Source: Vigna angularis
Taxonomy: Eukaryota > Streptophyta > Magnoliopsida > Fabales > Fabaceae
Length of the DNA stretch: 64,000 nt
Direction of reading: 5' to 3'
NCBI RefSeq assembly: GCF_016808095.1
Contig: NC_068976.1
Span: 32,730,371-32,794,370 of the forward strand
Shown here: one piece after another, positions 10,505 through 21,260 of the stretch
Layout of the letters: every line of letters starts with the position of its first letter
Numbering within the stretch: the first letter of the stretch is position 1
Notes under the pieces: model-generated
Told to the model about the DNA's origin: nothing
The model's input: only the letters and a program-made list of their open reading frames with translations
Database searches by the model: none
Translations under genes and position numbers: made by a program

Positions 10505-13500
10505 TTAGTTCGACCAGACATGAACCAGACCGTGCCTATTGCCCGTATAAATCTCGTTGCGCTCTTCATCGTAAAATAGTGCAGTAATGTCTTCCAAGGC
10601 TTCTGCAACTGTGCTCCTAATTCTGGAGGAGTGCTTCCGCTTCCCTAAATTACAACCACTGCATGAGCAATTTTCATCAACGCAACTGCATTCCTTCATC
10701 ACGGGAAAGCCATTACTGGCCCTTATCTTTGCAAGACACTTGCCAGTTAAAATGTTGCTGACATTAATAGATCCTGCTGCGTTGAAGAAGCATAACTTGT
10801 TAGTAACTTTAAAGAGGGTGGTGCTCAGTTACCAACACAAACTGATCACTGACGCATTGGACAATTATATGATTTGGTATCCTGTTTAACATTTTATTTT
10901 ATTAGGTCAACATAAACACTTGATTGAATCAGCTTTCAGTTAAAACGACATAACACCACCTTTCAAAATATTGAGACCACTGTACCTCGAAATACACTAA
11001 AGAAAAAGGTGCATAAAAAAGAGGAAGAACACAAATAATGTGAGGGCAACTAGGCAGGGATAAAAAAAGAAGAAAAGTACCATTTCCTTCAGAAAGTGAA
11101 TCGTCAGAATCAGCCTTGCAGTATGATATTATGAGATCCTGGTCACTGGTTATGTATATGTTGTTTGTATTGCAGTCAGGATGCCACAAGAGGTGATCTT
11201 CAAAAGAAGTTACAAGTTCTCCACGGAAGTTCCACACAGCCACAGTTCGGTTTCGAAATGTCAGAAATAATTGGTTCTCATATAGAAATATGAAAGCAGA
11301 TGGTGTCATAAATTCGCTTCTGCTAACTTCTGTTAGCTCAGACGTCCGTACCTAAAATTAATTAGAAAGTCAGATATCATGATTCAAAATGTATACAACT
11401 CATTCTCATTTGTAAAATATGAAATTACATACATCAAGAATTTGGAGATTCTCATTTTCTTGTTTAACAAGAAGTTTTTCATTGAATTGTTCAATGAAAT
11501 CCACCTTCTTATTCCGATGAAGGAGATGATTGAATGATTTCAAAACAGTACCATCTTCTATTGAGAGGATTTTAAGTGGGACATGGCTACTTGATTTAGC
11601 AAAAATCAACAACATAATTCCTGGACTGAAAAAAATAAAAAACAAAGAGTTAAACATTGTAAACCTTGTAGTAGGCTACACAAATATTCAAAAACGAAGA
11701 AAATTTAATACTACAAAAAACTAAAACATAATGCAATATAATTTTTTTAAAATAGTGAATCACCACAAACCTTATATCCACAGTAAACTAATTTGTATAT
11801 GTCAAAGGAAAAATGAACAAGGAAATAATACCTGATCTTAATCTCTTGTACGTTTTTATCTGAAATGGAGTACAACATTGTATAGTTTTTCAGGTCGAAC
11901 ACCTTGTATATGCTGTATAGGAAAAAAATAATGAAAAAGATATCAGTCAACCACAATCAAGAAACTTTGAAACATTATATAATTATATCCCCAAACAGAT
12001 GCATAGAACAAAATATTTACCTATCCTGAGCAGAGTACGTGAGTACCTTCCCATTTACATCATCAAATTCTACAAAACCTGGCCATTTCAATGACTCAGA
12101 TTCAAAAAGTGCAAAGCCAGCATCTGGTTTGACCCTTCTTATATATCTGGAAAGTGAAAAACATAAATTTTAGCATACAACAGCCCCAAATTTAGCAGGC
12201 AATTGTTGCTATGTGCTAGTTTATTTAACTCTCACTCTTGACAATTTTATTTTTCCTAAGGCTTTCTTTCTGTAAGCACGGAAAACAAGGGTAGTAATTA
12301 CAAAGTAATATACTTACTCAATCCTAGTGCTTCTGCATTTCAAAGAACTATAACTGTCTGATGCATAGACAGAAACTGTGATAAGCGAGTCATTATTTTT
12401 ATTATAAAACAAACTCCTTATGACTTCGTCAGGACTGACATTCAAGAAGCATATCCTTTCATTGGTCTCTGCACAGTAGCAATCAATGGAAACAAGCAAC
12501 ATAAATCACGTAACAGCATATTCAGATATAATATAAAATATGTATGACACACCAGTAACCAGTTCTAACAACTACCTCGGCTAAATGCTGCACAAACACC
12601 AGATTGTGCAAGTGCAAAAACAATGTCCCGTGCTGCTACAATCTCAATTATCTTTGACCTCTTTTTCAGAAATGGCAATACAGCAGTAGAAGGACCTTTT
12701 GGATCATGTGTATCATATTCTTCCTATAAATAGATCCATAAAGCACAAGTCAGAAGAAGTGGGATATATGGGTATAGGAAACAAAGTACACGTCTCAGTA
12801 GAGCAAACAGAAGGTAGAGTTTCCTCATCATCCAACTGTTTAAAATAGAGTGATTTCAAATGTTGCTTTACCCAAATGTATGAGGAATTTCCACAAACAA
12901 AATAACTTGACAAATTTGTATTAAAACTGTAAATCAAATTTCTAATACACATTTGTCTGCATTCCGTAGTGGTGATTTAAAATAGTGTAGTTTTCTACTA
13001 TATATCCCCTTAAATATTCTCTCAAAATTTTCTGCAACGTACTCGTTTTGCTCCCCATCAAATAGGTTTATCAACATCCAACAAATTAAAATAGACTTCA
13101 TTCAAAAGTCGGGATGACAAAACAAATCTATGGGTACATCTCAAACAAAATAGCATTCATTGAGTAAATAACAAATGCTGGATTGAAATACACAATAAAA
13201 ATAAAATAAAATAAAATGATTAAAAAAAAAACACTATGCATATGTACATACATCTTGAACCCTTAGTAAGGACCCTTCTTGACCTCAGACACATTTACAA
13301 TGACCTAACTAATCATTCATCGACATTAACCTAAGTTTTCGTTTCCTAGAGCCTCTAATTTGGCCCACATGCTTTCTTGCACTACATGGAAACAAACAAT
13401 CGACAGTCCACGTTAGTCCTTAACCTGTGTAAAATTATCGAATGCAACTTCACCATACACGTCATCTTACACGGTTAAACTACAAACAACATCTTCGTCT

Positions 13501-13909
13501 GAGAGAATTCATCAGTTAAGCAACTTGAGAGATTTAGAGCACAGTTTCTGAAAAGAAAAACCCTAAAACTGTTCCGCATCCAAAACTTCACAATGATAAA
13601 AGGTTTCTCCTAACAGTAAGTTGTTCAATCGGTCAGAAAAAAAATCATCACTCTTTTTCTGCACATAAATTTACTCTTCACTGTTCACAAACAAAATCAA
13701 AAACAAACCTGCAAGCGAATGTTGCGAAACCTCTCTTGCGCGTCGGTCATGGAGAAAGCACGGTAACGATTCGAGCTGATTTCACGGCGCTGAAGCTTCT
13801 TGACGCTGTTAACAAAGCCGTCCACGAGGCGCGGCCTCTTCTTCGCCAGCACGCGCCTGCCGCAGCAAGGCCGCGGACTCACCGTGATCCGCCTCCCTCC
13901 GCCTTCCAT
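10505..13909 (-). CDS. WD40/beta-propeller-like protein, 8 exons, 480 aa
   Basis: The coding exons on the minus strand are 13709-13909, 12576-12723, 12318-12468, 12021-12146, 11832-11912, 11433-11625, 11081-11351 and 10505-10776. All seven introns are GT-AG, and the phases join without a break to 480 codons plus TAA. The start is the Met of MEGGGRR at 13909, in good context (GAAATGG); an in-frame Met at 14011 is possible but reads like untranslated leader. The N-terminus is basic (RKKRPR-like residues 18-45). The middle has repeated beta-strand blocks typical of a propeller, such as SIYKVFDLKNYTM, VAVWNFRGELVTSF and a final TGNRHGLVHVWSN. A Cys-rich insert (CSCVDENCSCSGC) lies in the last exon. 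I recognise it as a widely conserved plant transducin/WD40-like protein of unknown role and give no symbol. Confidence 0.9.
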
Positions 13910-14647
13910 TTCAGCGAGCGAAGGATCCCTCCGCCGCCACCGAAGGAGGGAAAACCCTGAATCCGGCAAGAATTTACAGAGGCGGGGACTTAGGGTTGGG
14001 AGAGCGCTCACAAGTGCTACTCTTCTTCAAATTCGAATTTGGATCTGATTTGAGATTTTCAAATTTTGGAAGGAAAAACTAGAAAGTAAGGAAAAAGATA
14101 AAATAAAATAATAAAAAAGAGACAGATTTGTGAAATGGAGAAGAATTGAAAAAGGTGAGTGTGGTGAAGGGTTATTATACCAACACTGTTATTAATGTCT
14201 CATTCAATTTTGTAATGATGCTAACTTAGGCTTAAACTTGTTCACAGGCCTAGGCCCAGCAGGAATCTCATTTCCTAAGCCCAACTTATGCAGCTTCTTC
14301 GTGCACTATATAATTTCAATCTGCACCCCATATATTTTTATAATTCAAAATATAATTTTTGCATTTTACATGTATATTTCAAAACACAGAATAAAATTTT
14401 GGTTGAGATTTTAAATTCTAAAATAAAAAGTAAAAAAACATTTTATATTATACAATAAAATTTAAAATTTATATTTCAAATTACAGAATTTAAAATGCAA
14501 AAATTTATTAGAATGGAGACTGAAATTATAGAGGTTGGGAAATAGTTTCAACTTAGCTTCCTTTTGTTCATACTTTTAAAAGAACACATTTTTTATATAT
14601 GTTTTTACTAATTATTAATGATAAACATTATTAATTATTATAAATAG
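13910..14647 (-). promoter_or_regulatory. 5' UTR and promoter of the WD40-like gene
   Basis: The first part (13910 to about 14050) is GC-richer and probably untranslated leader. Upstream sequence to 14647 is AT-rich with no other gene. No single TATA box stands out, so the transcription start is not fixed. The short plus-strand frames 13736-14048 are antisense shadows of exon 1. Confidence 0.5.
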
Positions 14648-17010
14648 TGTCAGGACCGAGAAAAAATCAGAGGTAGTGGAAGACAGGTGAGTGCATGCGA
14701 TTGGATCGATCGGTTTTTTACGGTAGTATATAATTGAATTTTTCAAAATTTCATGCCACTCTTCTACATGCACTCATTCTATTCAACCTTTTGAGTTCTT
14801 CTTTTTCTCCTCCTTCTCTCTACAATCATCTTCCTTCTTTCTACAAATTCTCATTTTCTTCTTCTTCCGATCATCAATCAGGCAACGTCTGAGTCTTACT
14901 GGTGTCAAGGACTTCACTTTGCACCGATCAAGTTGTGGTTTTGAGCTAGTAAGTATCCTCTTCTTAGAACGTCTTTTTCTGGTACATGCAAGCTAAGTTT
15001 CTGGTTGCATGAGTTTGTTATCTCCTTCTAGTAAAATCTGATTACATTTCTGGTCTTTTGTTTAGTCTAGTTTCATCAATCAGTGAACCTAAGATTTCTA
15101 AGACTTTTGGTGGTGAGCAAGTTTCTGCACTGCAAGTTCTCTGTCCAGTTAAGAGGTAAGGAAAACTAGTAATTTAATTATGTTTTTTTGTGGTTGTGGT
15201 TGGAATCTCTGTTTGAATGTGTGCATGTATGAATAATTGTATGTTTGATTGAATTGTATGCAATATTATGTGTTTGGACGAAACCTAGGAGGTGGTTGAG
15301 AGGTTCTGTAAGTTTTGTAAAAAATCGAGCGATCAGTATAAAACGATCGGTCATGGTCTTGTAATCGGGTTTAAACGGTATTCGGGTTCTTAGTGATAAT
15401 CTGGTTAAGTGTCGATCGGTTTAGACAGTCTCATGGTGGGTATTATCATTTGTTATTAGTCGTAATAGGTTTAGCATTCGTTAATAATAGTACTATGTGT
15501 TAGCACTCGTTTTTTGTAGTACTCTGTTTGTATTGGTGCTCGGTTTTAACTGAGTTCTACTTTTGTAGATTCTTAGTTAATGACCGATCGGTCTCGTATT
15601 GATATTCAAGTGAATATAGCAGTCGGTCTAGACATAACATTTGATTTCAAACAGTGTTTGGTCTATCATAGATTTTAATGTACTGTTTTAGTAGTGCTCG
15701 GTCTTGTACTAGCATTAGGTCTCAATAGTGCTCAGTCTTGTACTAGCACTCGGTCTCAGTAGTGCTCGGCCTTGTACTAGCACTCGGTCTCAGTAGTGCT
15801 CGGTCTTGTACTAGCGCTCGTTCTTGGTAAGTGCTCGGTCTTGGACCAGCGCTCGTTCGATATAGTTCTCGGAGTTGTACTAGTATTTTTGATAGTGTTA
15901 GCGATCGGTATTATTAGGTTATGTGGTCTCTTATGAGCGTTCGTTCTTATACTAGTGCTCCATATCGTATTTGTACTAAGTTAATAGTGTTCAGCCTAAG
16001 CCAATAGTGTTCGGTCTAAGCCAATATTGTTCGACACCTGTTTAGGTCTTACTCTTTAAATGATCGTTCGGTCATGTTCTCATATGGGGATTGTTTTACC
16101 GTTCGGTCTTGTTCACAAGATTTGTCGATTTTCCCGTTCGGTCGTACTCAGAGTTTGTGTTGTTGACGTTTGGTTTTCTTCTATGAATGAATATTTGGTC
16201 TTTAAAAGATTGTTTCTATGTTTAACTCTGAGTGTTTATTTCAGTTGTTTAAATGTATTGTGTTTGAGAAAGTATGTTGGTATTGAAGTACGGTATGATA
16301 TTTCTAAGGTGGATTGAAAGAGAACTCCAAGGAGGAATGTCTCAGTGATTGATTATCAAGGCGGTGTTATAGTATGAATATGGACAGCGAAATCCACGGC
16401 GTTCATCCTGACATTCTAATGATTACCAAGTCTCAAGTAGAGATGGGTAAGTCATGTCGTGAGAATAGCAGGAGGTCCTAGCCGAGGTAGGTCTTACGAT
16501 GAGTTATAACATGTTAACCTTGTGCGGCAGCTGATGGGTTTCTAGTTACTACACCCACGAGTGCACGAACGACCAAAAACTACGTATTCATACTAGTCCG
16601 GACAGTAAAGTTAAAGTGGTCGGTCAATATGTGTCTATATGTTTTATACCTGTGTATGATTATATGATTTGTTTGTTTGAATTATATGCTCACATGACTA
16701 TTAAATTACACTAGCTTACCCTTATTTCCTGCCTTGTCATGTTGTCCGTTCGATTGTCTACGTCCTTGCAATGATCACCCTTGGGTGTGAGCAGAGTGCT
16801 AAGAGGCTTTCTTTGGAACAGGTGTTGAGCAACATCTCTTGTATAACCGTTTGCTTTGCTCTTATGGTTTGTATTCAGTATAGGTTTTTGTAAAGTTTTA
16901 AATTTATGAATAACTGTAAGTTAACTTTATTTTTACTGTACCTGTTCTATTTTATTGTAAATGTAAGTATTCTTAAATATAGTTTACAGCTATATTTTTG
17001 GAATGTTACA
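14648..17010 (+). mobile_element. solo LTR, family F, copy 1 (2363 bp)
   Basis: The segment begins TGTCAGGACCG and ends GGAATGTTACA, LTR-type ends. The flanking pentamers AATAG (14643-14647) and TATAG (17011-17015) match at four of five bases, as expected of an old TSD. A TATA-like 'agtatataatt' lies near 14725. Blocks at 16460-16620 and 16760-16800 match, as reverse complement, 39780-40160 in the second copy (39542-41918) and partly 55850-56060. No coding motif is present, so it is a solo LTR or a non-autonomous element. The open frames at 16060 and 16906 have no recognised domain. Confidence 0.7.
15690..15860 (+). repeat. GCTCGGTC-type minisatellite inside family F LTR
   Basis: About five imperfect units of 35-40 bp repeat the pattern 'gtgctcggtcttgtactagc' plus 'actcggtctcagta'. 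Looser copies of CGGTC/CGATCGGT words extend from about 15320 to 16150. Copies 2 and 3 of the family carry a different word (CGCATAGCG type) at the corresponding place. Confidence 0.8.
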
Positions 17011-17343
17011 TATAGAATATATAAAAAAATAAAATTAATAATAAGAAAAAAGTACAAATTAAGTATTGATTTAATTATTTATCTATATTGTAAATTTTCA
17101 GATTTTATTTCTGAAAGTTACTTTATTTGTTATTAAGTCATGTGATGTGAATCACCTGGCATTAATATATTTCCTTTTATTGTCTTAAAATTTCTATCTA
17201 TAATAGCGGAACATATTCACTATGTTTCTGTTCTATTACATTACATTTTTATTATATTAGAATAAAATGATAAACAACAAATATTTTGTGCTTAAAATGT
17301 AAGAGAAATAATTACTTTTGTCCAAGTATGACTAAGTGTAATT
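17011..17343. other. AT-rich spacer
   Basis: This is simple AT-rich sequence between the family F LTR and the copia element. I see no gene or repeat structure apart from the TSD copies at its two ends (17011-17015 and 17344-17348). Confidence 0.6.
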
Positions 17344-17348
17344 AAATA

Positions 17349-18384
17349 TGTCGGAACAATCGGTACCGGTATAGAGTTGCACAGCGGAATAAAATATTTA
17401 GAAAACGTGTTACGGTCACAAATTAAGTTATGATGGTCCGTTTTAGAAAATCAATTTTCTTAGAAAAAATTTAACAAACACTTGATGTGCGTAAAACAGT
17501 AATGAGTGTAAGGAATAGAAAAATTGACACACTGAATTTTTATCCTGGTTCGATTCAAAAGAATCTACGTCCAGTTGTTAATCACTATAAAAAGTGATTA
17601 ACGATTTCACTAAAATCAGTTTCAACAAAGTACAATTAAGAGTGAATAAAAAGCATAAATATAAAACCTTCCTTCGACCAACGAAATGGAAGCAAGCAAT
17701 CTACACTTTCCTTCTACTCCAGAACAGTGCAGAACAGTTCTTCCTTCGACCAACGAACCGGAAGAACAGTACCGTTGCCAACTCGAAGAGAATAACTCCG
17801 ACCTTTGACTCACAAAGCGAGAGCTTCTCCTTTTCACGAGACTTGACAGTGCAATGAACTAGCTTATGGAACTTCCTCAGATAACACTGTATTCTCACAA
17901 GCTCAGTAAAAATTCTTGGAGTTTTGGAACTCACCTATATAGCCCACTGATCTAATTTCGCAAAGATGAATTATAACTGCCGCAGATAATCGATTATTGT
18001 TAGTGCTAATCGATTATTCAAGTTCGTTACAGGGTTTTCAAAAAAGTGATAATCGATTATCCTGAGGAATAATCGATTATTTCAGTGACTTTGGCAGTTC
18101 TCATCAGAATTGTGATAATCGATTATTTAGAGTAATAATCGATTATTCCAGTGCAACGAGGTTTTTTAGAATGGCTCAGGATAATCGATTATTGCTTCTA
18201 ATAATCGATTAAATGCGTAGCAGTTCTAAGAATACGAATTTTTCTAAGTATTACATGTTTAAAGCTTTTCCTAATACATTTATGATCTACAAATTGCTTT
18301 TAAAACAACTATAACAATCTACATCTTTCAGCATCATCAAAACTATTTATCTTCAAATTTACCAATGCTTCTTCATTGGTAACA
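17349..18384 (-). repeat. 3' LTR of element B
   Basis: The LTR begins TGTCGGAACA and ends GGTAACA in plus-strand order. On the minus strand the order is an array of four ATAATCGATTAT pairs (starts 18201/18181, 18135/18115, 18069/18049, 18006/17986), a TATA box CTATATAG at 17935-17942, then a transcribed part with two hairpin modules at 17668-17692 and 17740-17764. It is near identical to 25292-26327. Confidence 0.95.
17934..18212 (-). promoter_or_regulatory. LTR promoter: four palindrome pairs plus TATA box
   Basis: Eight copies of ATAATCGATTAT (one or two bases off in two) form four pairs. Within each pair the starts are exactly 20 bp apart; pairs recur every 63-66 bp. The last unit lies 43 bp upstream of the TATA box at 17935-17942. 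The same layout occurs in the other LTR (17986+7943 and so on), in element E and in element G. Confidence 0.8.
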
Positions 18385-18718
18385 ATCTCCCCCTTTTTTA
18401 TGATGATCAAAAATCACTTTTTAAAAGCAACTTTGGGTTATCTGCAAAAGATACAAACTGACAGACAACAGTAGGAGTTAGTAGTAACTGCACATATTTC
18501 TCCCCCTTTTTGATCAGAAGCAAAAAGAGTGATAATGCTCCCCCTTAATATGAACTCCCCCTCAATTAAACAGTGTAAGTACCAAAACAATAGATCATTT
18601 TATTCATGAAAACATTAAAAATTACAAGGGCACATAAAGCAAGACATGAATATGATAAAACAGTCTAGGAATGTAAAACAAACAAACATGAAAGCACACT
18701 AATCAGAAAATCCTAAAT
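18385..18718 (-). promoter_or_regulatory. repeated polypurine tracts of element B
   Basis: Directly next to the 3' LTR the plus strand has 'tctccccctttttt' (18386-18399), which on the minus strand is the polypurine tract that primes second-strand synthesis. Similar tracts recur at about 18500, 18539 and 18556. Several tandem polypurine tracts before the 3' LTR are a known trait of Sireviruses. Confidence 0.7.
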
Positions 18719-19900
18719 CTAAAATTCAGGACTTGGTGGTCTCTCTGGAGGTTGGAGATTAAAATGATTTTCAATGTTGCCAATGCGAGTATCAAGGTCA
18801 TTGAATTGGTCGATCATAAATTCTTCATGATTTTGTTGCCACTCATATATTTGTTCAAAGTGAGTTTGTTGAAAGAGACGCATATCCTCCAGTTGTTTGG
18901 ACAGGTTTGCAAAATGCTCCTCCATAGTCAGGGATGAATGTGAAGGCATGTGAGAAGGACCAGCATCAGCAGATGGAGCAGCTGGGATAGGATCAACCAT
19001 ATGGGCCTCCATATCGTCAGTGACAGTGTCGTGGTGATCATCATCCTTGTGAATGATCACACGACCACGAGTAACAAAACCCATTTGGCGAAAGGTTGTC
19101 TCACCAATTTCAGTGCCAATTGCTCGAATGGAGGTAGTGAGTTCGCCGTCCACACTGACACCTTTGTATTCCAAAATTCGAGAGATGAGAAGTGCATATG
19201 GAAGATGATAAGAAGAATATTTCTTGGCCTTTACCATTGTGTCGGAGATAAGGGCTGGCCAATCAATGTGGATGTGATTCAAAAGCCCATATAGCAGTAG
19301 AAGATCTTGCTCCGAGCATTGAGCATGGTTAGTGGCACGAGGACATAGGATCAAGACAATTAAGTAATGAATCATCCTTTCTTCAACCTTGAATCCACCC
19401 ACAAGCAGTTGTCGACGATTGATTTGTTGTTCAGGATGGCGCAAAAAAGATTGAAAAGCTAGGAGACGATTGAAGTCCGGAATGCCAAGATGGATTTTGA
19501 CAGCATCATCCCATAGTGTGAGGTGTGCGACATTCGTCCATATGTCATCATCCATAATTATAGGGACACCTTTTACTTTTGTTGTGATGATACCGTCACA
19601 ATAATGCATATTGAAGTAGAAGACACGGATAAGATCAGGGTAGATGCACCCCTTTTGCTCCACTAGATGAGTAAGTCCTTGAGCATGAAACAAATTTGGA
19701 AATTGAAAGCCATAAAAACGATAAAAGTCAAGACGGATGAACTTTACCGCCATGATTCGGCGTTCTTGCCAGAAATGGACATAGTCACCATGTTGCTCCT
19801 CATCTGAAATCCAACCTTCGATAGAAGCAGAACGAACATTGCGGGAGCGAGAGGAAGAAGCACCAGCAGTCCTCCTGCGGGTTCTTCTTGAATCAGCCAT
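18719..19900 (-). CDS. accessory ORF of element B (env-like slot, 393 aa)
   Basis: This ORF lies between pol and the polypurine tract, the place of env-like genes in Sireviruses. The start is the Met of MADSRRTRRR at 19900, because element E keeps the same start (47351); the frame itself stays open to 19981. Residues 1-25 are Arg/Ser-rich and basic. Residues about 40-240 (EGWISDEEQ, FYRFYGFQF, VRVFYFN-like, VKGVPIIMDDD) resemble the domain called putative plant transposon protein in plant retroelements. The tail has an acidic stretch, a Pro/Ser linker and a Gln-rich coiled-coil-like segment near residues 315-375. I see no signal peptide or membrane span, so it does not look like a true envelope protein. 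Function is unknown. Confidence 0.75.
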   Translation of the reverse strand: MADSRRTRRRTAGASSSRSRNVRSASIEGWISDEEQHGDYVHFWQERRIMAVKFIRLDFYRFYGFQFPNLFHAQGLTHLVEQKGCIYPDLIRVFYFNMHYCDGIITTKVKGVPIIMDDDIWTNVAHLTLWDDAVKIHLGIPDFNRLLAFQSFLRHPEQQINRRQLLVGGFKVEERMIHYLIVLILCPRATNHAQCSEQDLLLLYGLLNHIHIDWPALISDTMVKAKKYSSYHLPYALLISRILEYKGVSVDGELTTSIRAIGTEIGETTFRQMGFVTRGRVIIHKDDDHHDTVTDDMEAHMVDPIPAAPSADAGPSHMPSHSSLTMEEHFANLSKQLEDMRLFQQTHFEQIYEWQQNHEEFMIDQFNDLDTRIGNIENHFNLQPPERPPSPEF

Positions 19901-20006
19901 GAGAGAAGTGGGCAAAAAGAATTGGTTTTTGGAAGGAAAGAAGAATGAGGAAGAGATTTGGTTCAAATTTGGGTACAACAAGGTTCTGAGTACAAAGAGG
20001 TGAGTA

Positions 20007-20409
20007 ATAATCGATTATAGGGGGCTATTTATAAGCTAAATCGAAAAAGTAACCGTTTATAGCCGTTTCCAACCGTTAGGATTCACTGTAACGGTTATAT
20101 TTTTGAAAACAGATCGCGTGATAATCGATTATTGTAAGTAATAATCGATTATCTGCTCATAAGTTACTGTCCAGAAATTGTGTAATAATCGATTATGTAT
20201 AAAGATAATCGATTATCTTCGCATAAAAGTCCAGATTTGGGTTTGAATAGGAATAATCGATTGTGCTATGGTATAATCGATTATTTGCGAATAGGGGTTT
20301 TGCCAAAGATAAAAATAATCGATTATTCTATGGTATAATCGATTATCTGCGAATAGGGGTTTTGCCAAAGCTCAAAATAATCGATTATTATCCTATGATA
20401 ATCGATTAA
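20007..20409 (-). promoter_or_regulatory. internal promoter-like array upstream of the accessory ORF
   Basis: Five ATAATCGATTAT pairs start at 20121/20141, 20185/20205, 20253/20273, 20315/20335 and 20377/20398 (spacing 20, 20, 20, 20, 21). A single copy sits at 20007 and a TATA box TATAAATAG (minus strand) at 20025-20033, 125 nt before the accessory ATG. About 62 bp around 20265-20390 is tandemly duplicated. Element E keeps four pairs, the single copy and the TATA box (47437-47770). Confidence 0.75.
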
Positions 20410-20455
20410 AAGCGCTGATCTTACAAGAATTGAGAAAATTTCGTAAATATTGAGT

Positions 20456-21260
20456 TTAGGACATATCTAACACCCCTAACTCTCTTCTAAGCGCATAGAA
20501 TCGATCTTTAGGTAATGCTTTAGTGAAGATATCAGCCAATTGATGTAAAGTATCAATGTATTCAATTTGACAATCTCCCTTTTGAATGTGATCTCTCAAG
20601 AAATGATGTCTAATTTCAATGTGCTTAGTTCTTGAGTGCATTATGGGGTTCTTAGTTAGGTTGATAGCACTAGTATTATCACATTTCAAAGGAATGTGAT
20701 CAAGGAAGATATCAAAATCCTCCAGTTGCTGTTTCATCCATAAGATTTGGGCACAACAGTTGCCAGCAGCAATGTATTTAGCTTCAGTAGTAGATAAAGC
20801 TACACAGGCTTGTTTCTTTGAATGCCAAGACACTAAAGAACAACCCAGAAAATGACAAGTGCCACTAGTACTTTTCCTATCAATTTTACAGCCACCATAG
20901 TCTGCATCAGAATAACCTATTAAACTAAGGGAAGCATCAGATGGATACCAAAGTCCAAAAGAAGGGGTTCCTTTAAGGTATTTCAAAATCCTTTTGACAG
21001 CAATTAGATGAGATTCTTTAGGATTAGCTTGGTACCTAGCACACACACATACACTTTGCATAATGTCTGGTCTACTAGCAGTTAGATACAGTAATGATCC
21101 TATCATTCCTCTAAACATGGTTTCATTTACCCCTTCACCAGAGTCATCCTTATCTAAATAGCAAGACGTTGCCATAGGTGTGTTGGCTTCTCTACAAGTA
21201 TCCATACCAAACTTCTTAAGTACTTCTCTACAATATTTAGTTTGAGAGACAAAAGTCCCC
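20456..21260 (-). CDS. element B pol, RT end and RNase H (second frame)
   Basis: This is the C-terminal part of the copia polyprotein in a frame shifted from the upstream part. It continues the reverse transcriptase connection ([30 protein letters not shown]) and then RNase H, which removes the RNA strand of the hybrid. Catalytic-type residues are visible in [18 protein letters not shown] and the terminal [13 protein letters not shown] motif. It ends at the TAG/TAA near 20456 with LGVLDMS. The frame change occurs in a run of five C at 21257-21261 (five G in the coding sense), where one base appears to have been gained or lost. The rest of the frame is intact. Confidence 0.85.

Noticed and set aside
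13736..14048. Plus-strand frames opposite the first exon of the WD40-like gene
   Set aside because: The minus strand holds the real exon with a matching splice donor and conserved protein; the plus-strand frames are shadows in GC-rich sequence.
17594..17934. Open frames within the LTRs of element B (also 25537-25877)
   Set aside because: They occur on both strands over the hairpin modules of the LTR, repeat in both LTRs and have no protein motif.
17986..18212. Regularly spaced repeats resembling a CRISPR array
   Set aside because: The units are 12-bp palindromes in pairs with short spacers inside LTRs of a plant retrotransposon. No cas genes are present and the layout repeats in every related LTR.
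18719..19900. Calling the accessory ORF a retroviral envelope gene
   Set aside because: Its position fits, but there is no signal peptide, membrane span or surface-protein pattern, and the visible domain resembles a plant transposon protein instead.
21154..21256. End of the long pol frame below 21257
   Set aside because: After the five-base homopolymer this frame no longer matches copia proteins, while the next frame does; it is out-of-frame translation.
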